A program made the position numbers and the translations under genes. Below the pieces are notes generated by a model. That model ran no database searches. It was not told the origin of the DNA and saw nothing but the letters and a program-made list of their open reading frames with translations. Below, piece by piece: positions 57,478 to 64,000 of a DNA stretch of 64,000 nt. Every line of letters begins with the position of its first letter. Positions within the stretch are counted from its first letter, which is position 1. The DNA is from Alteromonas antoniana (GTDB lineage Bacteria; Pseudomonadota; Gammaproteobacteria; Enterobacterales; Alteromonadaceae): assembly GCF_019249295.1 (NCBI RefSeq), contig NZ_JAESDH010000006.1:160761-224760 (forward strand). Direction: 5' to 3'.

Positions 57478-58956
57478 ATGGCTAATTATTTCAATACCCT
57501 TTCATTACGCCAGCAGTTGGATCAGCTGGGCCGCTGCCGGTTTATGGCACGCGATGAATTTACTGATGGATGTCAGTATCTGAAAGGCAAAAAAATTGTC
57601 ATCGTAGGATGCGGCGCGCAGGGTCTGAATCAGGGCCTGAACATGCGTGACTCTGGGTTGAACGTAGCGTATGCGTTACGTCAGGCCGCTATCGATGAAA
57701 AGCGCGATTCGTTTAAACGTGCTTCAGAAAACGGGTTTACAGTAGGTACATATCAGGAGTTAATCCCTGACGCCGACCTGGTTTATAACCTGACACCAGA
57801 TAAACAACACGCCAGCGTGGTTGAAGCGGTAATGCCGCTGATGAAACAAGGCGCAACACTGGGCTATTCCCACGGTTTCAATATTGTGGAAGAAGGGCAG
57901 CAAATTCGCAGTGATATTACTGTGGTGATGTGTGCACCGAAGTGTCCGGGTACGGAAGTGCGTGAAGAATACAAACGTGGTTTTGGCGTTCCGACACTGA
58001 TTGCCGTTCACCCGGAAAACGATCCGGAAGGCAAAGGCTGGGATATCGCCAAAGCACTGGCCAGCGCAACCGGTGGTGACAGAGCAGGTGTACTTGCATC
58101 GTCATTTGTTGCCGAGGTGAAGTCGGACTTGATGGGCGAGCAAACCATTTTATGTGGAATGCAACAAGCTGCCGCGATCCTGGCTTACGAGAAAATGGTC
58201 GATGATGGCATTGATGCGGGCTACGCTGCCGCACTTATCCAATATGGATTAGAGACCATCACCGAAGCGCTGAAAATTGGTGGTGTGGCGAACATGATGG
58301 ATCGCTTATCCAACCCGGCCAAGCTAAAAGCGTATGAGCTTTCTAAAGAGCTGGAATCACTGTTACGCCCTCTGTTTGAAAAACACCAGGACGATATCAT
58401 CAGCGGCGAATTCTCGCGCACTATGATGGAAGACTGGGCAAACGGTGACGCTAACTTGCTGAAATGGCGTGAAGAGACCGGCGAAAGCGGTTTTGAAAAC
58501 GCACCGCAGTATGACGGTGAAATCAGCGAGCAGGAATTTTTCGACAACGGTATTTTACTCGTTGCCATGATTAAGTGCGGTGTAGAAGTGGCGTTTGACG
58601 TCATGGTTGAAGCGGGCATTTTACCGGAGTCGGCTTATTATGAGTCGCTGCATGAAACGCCACTCATCTCAAACACTATTGCACGTAAGCGTTTATACGA
58701 AATGAACGTGGTTATCTCAGATACGGCAGAATACGGAAACTACCTGTTTGCCAATGCGGCCGTGCCGCTGCTGAGAGAAAAGTTTATGCCTGAAATCGAT
58801 ACCAGCGTGATAGGAAAAGGCCTGAATGTGTCTTCCAATCAGGTGGAGAACCGTCGTCTTGCCGAGGTAAACGACGAAATACGTTCTCATGGTGTAGAGA
58901 TAATTGGTAAAACCCTGCGTGGCTACATGACTGACATGAAGGCCATCATTGGTTAG
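57478..58956 (+). CDS. ilvC: Ketol-acid reductoisomerase, class II
   Basis: NADPH enzyme that rearranges and reduces acetolactate and acetohydroxybutyrate for valine and isoleucine synthesis. It has 492 residues, the long class II form of Enterobacteria. The Rossmann motif is [13 protein letters not shown], the catalytic part includes [30 protein letters not shown] and [11 protein letters not shown], and the C-terminal knotted domain is duplicated. Regulated by divergent IlvY. A strong terminator follows. Confidence 0.97.
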   Translation: MANYFNTLSLRQQLDQLGRCRFMARDEFTDGCQYLKGKKIVIVGCGAQGLNQGLNMRDSGLNVAYALRQAAIDEKRDSFKRASENGFTVGTYQELIPDADLVYNLTPDKQHASVVEAVMPLMKQGATLGYSHGFNIVEEGQQIRSDITVVMCAPKCPGTEVREEYKRGFGVPTLIAVHPENDPEGKGWDIAKALASATGGDRAGVLASSFVAEVKSDLMGEQTILCGMQQAAAILAYEKMVDDGIDAGYAAALIQYGLETITEALKIGGVANMMDRLSNPAKLKAYELSKELESLLRPLFEKHQDDIISGEFSRTMMEDWANGDANLLKWREETGESGFENAPQYDGEISEQEFFDNGILLVAMIKCGVEVAFDVMVEAGILPESAYYESLHETPLISNTIARKRLYEMNVVISDTAEYGNYLFANAAVPLLREKFMPEIDTSVIGKGLNVSSNQVENRRLAEVNDEIRSHGVEIIGKTLRGYMTDMKAIIG

Positions 58957-58993
58957 ACAGTTTCTGTCGTTAGGTGCTTAACTAAGCCCTCTT

Positions 58994-59020
58994 GCCCGAC
59001 CAATTTGGTCGGGCTTTTTT
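58994..59020 (+). terminator. Rho-independent terminator of ilvC
   Basis: GCCCGACC (58994-59001) / GGTCGGGC (59007-59014) followed by six Ts. It marks the last conserved chromosomal feature before the recombinase module. Confidence 0.93.
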
Positions 59021-59052
59021 ACATTCAACTAACACCTTCAATAGTTATAATT

Positions 59053-59123
59053 AGACTGACATCTAAAAAACCATATTTGACGAATTCAGATTAACATCTA
59101 CATTAAAAGTTAGATTATGTAGA
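59053..59123. other. Repeats at the left edge of the recombinase module (candidate recombination site)
   Basis: Two direct copies of AGAyTrACATCTA (59053-59065 and 59088-59100, 11 of 13 identical) are followed by the inverted pair TCTACAT (59097-59103) / ATGTAGA (59117-59123) around a 13-base spacer. This resembles the arm-type and core-type sites of tyrosine recombinases and lies directly before the first recombinase gene. Function is inferred. Confidence 0.45.
59077..59104 (+). promoter_or_regulatory. Possible promoter of the recombinase operon
   Basis: TTGACG (59077-59082), 16-base spacer, TACATT (59099-59104). The -10 box falls inside the repeats, which would allow autoregulation by the recombinase. 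Confidence 0.35.
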
Positions 59124-59133
59124 GTTGGCAAAT

Positions 59134-60345
59134 ATGGAACATTTCTACCACCTCATTGAAACAGAGGATACTATCGACATAGGTTCTGTTTCAATTGATG
59201 CCGAACAAGAACCAATCTCTTTCAGTGTTAATAAGCCAATGCCATTTAAAGGTGTGCTTATGCTGTTCACCAATGATGGTGAGCCAGTCTTTGAACCGAA
59301 TGCATTCATAATGGACCGTCGCATTGTAGAAGACATTAAAGACATTAAGCCTACATGTTTTCACCTGTTACGTTATTACCGATTCTTGCAAGCCAACAAC
59401 TTATCTTGGAATGACCAAAACGAAGAGTTAAAGCGCTACCCCATCTTTCTTTATCGAGCCTTTTTGAATAGTGAGATAGAAAATGGAAGTATAAAACGTT
59501 CTGTTGCTGTCGCAGCCTTGTCGGTAGTTAGGCGATTCTATCTTTTCTGTTATAGGCATGGTTACATATCGGACTTGCCTTTCGTTGTAACTGGCACAAC
59601 AAAGTATGGTCAAGTCATTACTGATTGCTCTATCCGCAGTCAGTCAAGAGACACTAATTTACAGCCATTAAACGACCTAGACCTTAAACACGTTCGTGAT
59701 AATTGGCACAGTAATGGTTTGTCGTTAGAGTTTCGCTTGATGATATCCGTAGCCCTTTGCTCCGGCCTTCGTTCTATTGAAATAACCCATTTAAAACCAA
59801 AGCATTTTGCCATTCCAAAAGGGTTTACAGGTAAAACCCTGACGGGGATTTGGATTGGGCCTGATCATGAATGCAAGACTAAGTACGACATTAACCGACA
59901 AATATCCATGCCAGTCTGGTTGATAGAAAAGATGAATGAGTACCATCTAAGCGCTCGTTATCTTAAAAGGAAGCGGTTGTACTTCATGAATACCGGAGAT
60001 GTGGATGCTCCTGGATTTATCAATAAAGATGGTGACATGTTCACCACTCAGAGCATCAATACTCAGTGGGCGAAGCTGAGAGCGGCCATACAGGAAAGCA
60101 GCAATCCACATTTCAAACACAAGGAGCACGACTGTAGAGCAACGTTTGGGGCCTACAAACTCGAGTCGTTGGCAAACATTGACGGACTGACGATGATGCA
60201 AGCGCTAACCATGCTTAAGAACGAAATGGGGCACAAAGATTTAAATACAACAATGTTGTATTTAAAACACTACGAGGGCAACCCTGAAAAGAATCAAGTG
60301 CCTGAAATCACCATGAACTTGCTAGAGGATGAAGCACTATCGTGA
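59134..60345 (+). CDS. Tyrosine recombinase, first gene of a recombinase trio
   Basis: A 403-residue site-specific recombinase. The C-terminal catalytic domain has all key residues: Arg213 in CSGLRSIEI, the His332-x-x-Arg335 box in EHDCRATF, His367 in MGHKDLNTT and the nucleophile Tyr376 in TTMLYLKHY. The N-terminal 190 residues have a SAM-like core-binding domain. ATG 59134 is taken as start; TTG 59125 is an in-frame alternative. The stop overlaps the next gene (GTGA). Base composition is clearly more AT-rich than the flanking ilv genes. It could belong to a RIT-like, Tn554-like or gamma-mobile-trio (GMT) island; the sequence alone does not decide. Confidence 0.88.
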   Translation: MEHFYHLIETEDTIDIGSVSIDAEQEPISFSVNKPMPFKGVLMLFTNDGEPVFEPNAFIMDRRIVEDIKDIKPTCFHLLRYYRFLQANNLSWNDQNEELKRYPIFLYRAFLNSEIENGSIKRSVAVAALSVVRRFYLFCYRHGYISDLPFVVTGTTKYGQVITDCSIRSQSRDTNLQPLNDLDLKHVRDNWHSNGLSLEFRLMISVALCSGLRSIEITHLKPKHFAIPKGFTGKTLTGIWIGPDHECKTKYDINRQISMPVWLIEKMNEYHLSARYLKRKRLYFMNTGDVDAPGFINKDGDMFTTQSINTQWAKLRAAIQESSNPHFKHKEHDCRATFGAYKLESLANIDGLTMMQALTMLKNEMGHKDLNTTMLYLKHYEGNPEKNQVPEITMNLLEDEALS

Positions 60346-62078
60346 CAGACATTACTCCAGAAGACAGCAAGCAAAACGCTCGTGCTTACCGCTCAATACC
60401 CACAAATGAAATGGTTACGGATAACACACTAACCACTATAACAAAGTGGAAATATGTTTGGAATAACAGCTGTGGTGGCAATTCAACCTGTGACTTTAAA
60501 CAGCTTATAACGTATGCCGCAAAAGATCATATTCGGTTACTTATTTCTAAATTTGAGCAGTCTGGGTGGCGTGAATCATCGAAGGTGGCACATTTTAAGT
60601 GCGTCCGCAAGGTTTTAAGACATGCGTTTAATGCACAAGGTGGTAAATCTAAGGTTGAATTTTCACCAGAGACTTGCACCACATACATCCATGCAACTTA
60701 CCTTTCAATGGCAAGTAAGAGAGAGGGGTTATACGCCGCCCCCATTAGTCCTACAACGTTAGGTCACTTAGGTTCGAATCTTAGTTCCATCTGCAAAAAG
60801 TTTGGTTTTGGTAGTATCCCGAAGCAAGCTCGCAACCTCAAAACAAATTCAGCCGCATTGGACTCGGACAATTATACCGCTAAGCAACTACGATCGATCG
60901 CCTTTGCATTATTGACTGACAGAGAAACCTTGCTAAAGCGTTACAATGATGAATCACTGTCGGCAGCTCAAAGAAATCTCGCGTTTGATAGACTAATTAA
61001 TAATGCGGTGTATTTGACCATTTACTACTTAGGGACAGGTCAAACCGAAACCCTGAGCATGTTTCTGGACGATGAGTGGGTGTGCAAAAAAACCACAGCA
61101 GGCCGACTCAGTATCGAAGGATTCAAGACCCGCGGAACTAGCGTTAATTTACGCTTATTTACACCAAGAGCGTCCTGTAAGCACTTTTTTGACTCGCACC
61201 TCAAGCTCTCAAAATCACATTCCCTATCACTGGGATTGGATATGCACTACCTGTTTAGAAAGGCAAATGGAAATGCGCCATCGGCAGCAAACCTGCAAAC
61301 TTATGCTAAAGACTATTTACCGAAAAACTCTAAGCGTATTAAGGAGTTGTTGAGGGATAACCCTGATTTTAGTCTGAATACCAATCTTTTGAAGTCCTCT
61401 ATAAAACAGTATGCAGAGCAAAAATTGGGGCGAGACAAAGCGGCTACGAATACTCGTAACGCTCCTGGAACATATGACAGTTCCAAGTATGGCAAAGTCT
61501 CTAAAGGTGAAGCCAGAAGTCAACTAGCGCTTGGTTTAACTGCTCTGCATCATATGGGCAATAACCCCACTGGCGGAACGATTGTCGCTGTAGCTAGAGC
61601 TAAGTTAGCAACAGGAGAAGTTATTTCTCAGGCCAGTTGGAAAGCATTAAAAGAGCATGACGCAGAGCAGGCGGTTGTTAAAAATTTAAACGGTGGGTTT
61701 TGTAAGGGTGAAGATACCCCACAGAAAAAGGAATTTCAAAAAAGCGTAGAGAAAAGCGGCGTACTTTCTGATGAAGATAAGGGTGGCTTAGGGTGCGGCT
61801 TTGTTGTGAAGTGCTTTGCTTGCACAAACTTTGGGGTAGTTGATGACCCGCATGATATTTGGCGCTTATTGAGCTTCGAGATGCGACTTAATGAAGCGAT
61901 GTTGGCGCATCAGAACATTGAGCATTTCATTACCAATTTTGGTGAAGTCAAAGCAGATATAAATGCGCTCAAAGCTCGATTCAAGAAATCCCATCTAAAG
62001 GCGGCAATGAAGCTGTTAGAGCGGGAGTGTCACCCGTTATGGGATGAAAACTCAATTATGGATTTATTCAGAGGGTAA
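60342..62078 (+). CDS. Degenerate tyrosine recombinase-like protein, second gene of the trio
   Basis: A 578-residue protein. GTG start overlaps the previous TGA, so translation is coupled. The segment YYLGTGQTETLSMFLDDEW lines up with the Arg-I box of tyrosine recombinases, but Gln234 replaces the arginine. The C-terminal region LTALHHMGNNPTGGTIVAVARA resembles the H..Y end of the domain without the tyrosine. A cysteine cluster GCGFVVKCFACTNF follows, a possible zinc knuckle. It is therefore likely inactive in cutting and may act as a partner or DNA-binding subunit. Homology is by motif and position only. Confidence 0.65.
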   Translation: MTDITPEDSKQNARAYRSIPTNEMVTDNTLTTITKWKYVWNNSCGGNSTCDFKQLITYAAKDHIRLLISKFEQSGWRESSKVAHFKCVRKVLRHAFNAQGGKSKVEFSPETCTTYIHATYLSMASKREGLYAAPISPTTLGHLGSNLSSICKKFGFGSIPKQARNLKTNSAALDSDNYTAKQLRSIAFALLTDRETLLKRYNDESLSAAQRNLAFDRLINNAVYLTIYYLGTGQTETLSMFLDDEWVCKKTTAGRLSIEGFKTRGTSVNLRLFTPRASCKHFFDSHLKLSKSHSLSLGLDMHYLFRKANGNAPSAANLQTYAKDYLPKNSKRIKELLRDNPDFSLNTNLLKSSIKQYAEQKLGRDKAATNTRNAPGTYDSSKYGKVSKGEARSQLALGLTALHHMGNNPTGGTIVAVARAKLATGEVISQASWKALKEHDAEQAVVKNLNGGFCKGEDTPQKKEFQKSVEKSGVLSDEDKGGLGCGFVVKCFACTNFGVVDDPHDIWRLLSFEMRLNEAMLAHQNIEHFITNFGEVKADINALKARFKKSHLKAAMKLLERECHPLWDENSIMDLFRG

Positions 62079-62081
62079 GTA

Positions 62082-63926
62082 ATGTATAACGTCAGTCTCG
62101 ATACAGATAAATTTGAACAGTACGCTCTACCTACGCCAAGCACATCAAGCAAGTTCGTCATGCCGGGTGACAATACCGTGGTGAGTATTGATAAGGACGG
62201 CAATCCCGTTTCTTATTTTAGTGAAGATATATGGGATTTCAATGCGTTTTTTAATCTCACCAGGGACAGAAAAAGCCTGTATCAGATAAATTTTACCCCC
62301 GAAAAACATCAACCTACACTGCTCATTGAATTGAAGCAGCGCATCTATTTTTTGATTTGGGGTGCAAAGGGTAATTTACTTTGTATGGAAGGCGACACCT
62401 TCCGAAAATTCAGGCAATGTCAAGTAATTGCTTGGACGGCAGGCTCTGCTTTGAGAGTATATAAAAGCACCTCTGTGGGAAGCTTTGCATTATTAAGTAA
62501 TGAACTGGTATTCAATCAACTGCTTCATGAATCAAAGAATCTCAGTGAACATACAGTAAGAATGCGATTAGAATCACTGAGCGTACTTACGCAAACCAAC
62601 CAACACTTCCCAAATAATAGGCGCTTTAGCCTGGGATTACCCGAAAGAAAAAGCGTCCCACAAATTGCCAAGCAGTATTCCAGCGCAGGTACAGGCCATT
62701 ATCCCACCATTATTCCCGTGATTTATGAACAACTAATGGGGCGATTGGTGAAAGATATAGAAACGGCTCACCATAAGTTAAAAGACCTTAGCAATGTAAA
62801 GACTTATGCTAGAAAGCACAAAATAACAGAGCGACAAGCTATCGATGAGTTCAGGGTAATACAGGGGGGTTGTTTTATGACCTTAGCGGCCTTTACTGGA
62901 ATGCGTATCAGCGAGTTAACACAAATTAATTCGTCCTCGTATAAGGAGGTTGACCTTGATGGCGTGACGTTATGTACTCTTCGCTCATGGACAAGCAAAT
63001 TAGAAAAGCTGCCAAGAGAAGACACGTGGGCCTGTGCCCCTATCTGTAAACTAGCACTCGAAGTTTTAACGGCATTAAATGATGACTATCGCTCTGAAAA
63101 AGGTGATATAAAAATGACGCCACGTTTTAGCTTCTATGGTTTTGGTGGTTGGACTGATAACATTTCCAAGCAAATTGACAGTTCTGTGTTAAACACCAAT
63201 AAACTTCGTCACCTCCTATATTACTACTCAAATCAGCTTGATATTAGATACCTCCCCGACCAGATGGATGATGCATACCGGCTACTTAATCCTTTCGTAC
63301 CTGCCCATTACAATCCGATTGAGTTACGAGAAGATGGCTTGTTTTATTGGCGTTTCTCAACGCACTCATTAAGACGTACCTTTGCCCACTTTATGGTGGG
63401 TAATGGTTTGGTTACACTCGCTGCATTGAAGCATCAGTTTAAGCATATCAGTCTAGCCATGACTGCGATATATGCCAGTCATGCCGAGGTATTAACGTTA
63501 TTGGGTATAGAGAACCCTGGCAATATAAAAAAATCCGTGGAAGACGCAGAAATGGAAAGTCATAAGGCTTATTTGCGAGACATGATTGACCACCCAGAAG
63601 AGCAATCAGGTGGGTTCATGAAGGCGTTTGAGGGTGACCCAAAAGTATTTACCGATGAACAATTTGAGCAGCTTGCCAAGGATACCCAAGGTGCAAATAA
63701 GTCAACGGGCTTTGGTCGATGCTTTGCGGGTTTTAAGTGCAGTATGAATCACTTATTTGAGCCATCAAGCTGTGTCGGGCGAGATTGTGAAAACCTCAAC
63801 ATTAATCAGAATGAAGCGTTACGTTGGCAGGAGAGACATAAGCGTATTGGCCATAAAATCCAGCAAATGAAAGAGATGGGATTCTATAACCAAAACACTC
63901 TAGCTCGTGAGCTGACGGACATCTGA
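62082..63926 (+). CDS. Large tyrosine recombinase, third gene of the trio
   Basis: A 614-residue site-specific recombinase. A unique N-terminal region (1-200) precedes the catalytic domain with Arg275 in FTGMRISEL, His428-x-x-Arg431 in THSLRRTF, His455 and Tyr464 in HISLAMTAIYASH. The C-terminal tail has a Cys-rich patch GRCFAGFKC..SSCVGRDCEN. AGAGGG lies eight bases before ATG 62082, three bases after the previous stop. The TGA stop at 63924 coincides with the first bases of an IS3-family end, so the native C-terminus may have been longer. Confidence 0.85.
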   Translation: MYNVSLDTDKFEQYALPTPSTSSKFVMPGDNTVVSIDKDGNPVSYFSEDIWDFNAFFNLTRDRKSLYQINFTPEKHQPTLLIELKQRIYFLIWGAKGNLLCMEGDTFRKFRQCQVIAWTAGSALRVYKSTSVGSFALLSNELVFNQLLHESKNLSEHTVRMRLESLSVLTQTNQHFPNNRRFSLGLPERKSVPQIAKQYSSAGTGHYPTIIPVIYEQLMGRLVKDIETAHHKLKDLSNVKTYARKHKITERQAIDEFRVIQGGCFMTLAAFTGMRISELTQINSSSYKEVDLDGVTLCTLRSWTSKLEKLPREDTWACAPICKLALEVLTALNDDYRSEKGDIKMTPRFSFYGFGGWTDNISKQIDSSVLNTNKLRHLLYYYSNQLDIRYLPDQMDDAYRLLNPFVPAHYNPIELREDGLFYWRFSTHSLRRTFAHFMVGNGLVTLAALKHQFKHISLAMTAIYASHAEVLTLLGIENPGNIKKSVEDAEMESHKAYLRDMIDHPEEQSGGFMKAFEGDPKVFTDEQFEQLAKDTQGANKSTGFGRCFAGFKCSMNHLFEPSSCVGRDCENLNINQNEALRWQERHKRIGHKIQQMKEMGFYNQNTLARELTDI

Positions 63927-64000
63927 ATCGACACCAATAATCTAGACACTTCCTAGCCGTTCTTGATGTCGTTTTTCATACTCTACTGGCGAAAGTAGAT
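63924..64000. mobile_element. Right end of an IS3-family insertion sequence (partial)
   Basis: The segment starts TGAATCGACACCAATAATC, beginning with the TG expected at an IS3-family tip, and leads into the reverse-oriented transposase end. It runs off the right edge, so the other end and any target duplication are not visible. Confidence 0.6.
63942..64000 (-). CDS. IS3-family transposase OrfB, C-terminal fragment
   Basis: The minus strand from the window edge reads LLSPVEYEKRHQERLGSV and then a stop (63942-63944). This SPxEYE...SV ending is the typical C-terminus of the IS3-family integrase-type transposase OrfB. Only 18 codons are in the window; catalytic DDE residues are outside. Confidence 0.7.
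   Translation of the reverse strand, partial: LLSPVEYEKRHQERLGSV

Noticed and set aside
60765..60785. tRNA-like GGTTCGAATC in the recombinase module
   Set aside because: It lies within the coding sequence of the second trio gene and has no surrounding cloverleaf stems.

Overview
The window is a chromosomal segment of a marine-type gammaproteobacterium, most likely an Alteromonadales member (Alteromonas/Salinimonas-like; inferred from protein character and gene order, not from a database search). No rRNA, tRNA or CRISPR array was seen. About 58 kb is ordinary, densely packed housekeeping DNA. The last 5 kb (from about 59,030) is more AT-rich and carries a mobile recombinase module that runs off the right edge.

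Layout: (1) 1-5,100: the end of a YceI-like gene, the osmoregulated periplasmic glucan operon opgG-opgH, and a small outer-membrane beta-barrel gene. (2) 5,170-9,360: the yheS/DUF2390/yheT/yheU cluster and divergent yheV. (3) 9,680-17,060: a DUF748/AsmA-like protein, slyX with a WD40 lipoprotein, an FkpA-type prolyl isomerase, greB and tex. (4) 17,260-26,230: a putative metalloprotease with a small flagellar-rod-like protein, divergent bioH/comF, an M14 peptidase, nfuA, a MATE pump and a secreted polysaccharide deacetylase. (5) 26,500-35,500: a complete aa3-type cytochrome c oxidase locus (cox2 with a fused cytochrome c domain, cox1, ctaG, cox3) and its assembly genes (surf1, ctaA, ctaB, sco1). 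(6) 36,070-48,510: lexA with two SOS boxes, a CadC-like transmembrane regulator, a GH3 glycosidase lipoprotein, GNAT acetyltransferases, plsB and a kelch lipoprotein. (7) 48,640-59,020: branched-chain amino acid genes ilvE-ilvD-ilvA, ilvY and ilvC, with comM, a TRIC channel gene and a 290-bp MITE-like element between them.

The accessory signals are at the right end. Three consecutive genes form one coding unit beginning about 110 bp after the ilvC terminator. The first and third are tyrosine recombinases with full R/H-x-x-R/H/Y signatures. The middle one looks like a catalytically dead paralogue. The module is preceded by short direct repeats and a 7-bp inverted repeat with a 13-bp spacer that resembles a recombinase core site and overlaps a possible promoter. 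The end of an IS3-family element abuts the third recombinase and appears to supply its stop codon; the last 18 codons of that IS's transposase lie at the window edge on the minus strand. Any cargo of the element lies outside the window.

The second notable item is the 290-bp element at 54,039-54,328. It has 31-bp terminal inverted repeats, a TAA duplication that coincides with the stop codon of the TRIC gene, and several strong internal stems, so the transcript would fold into a multibranched structure.
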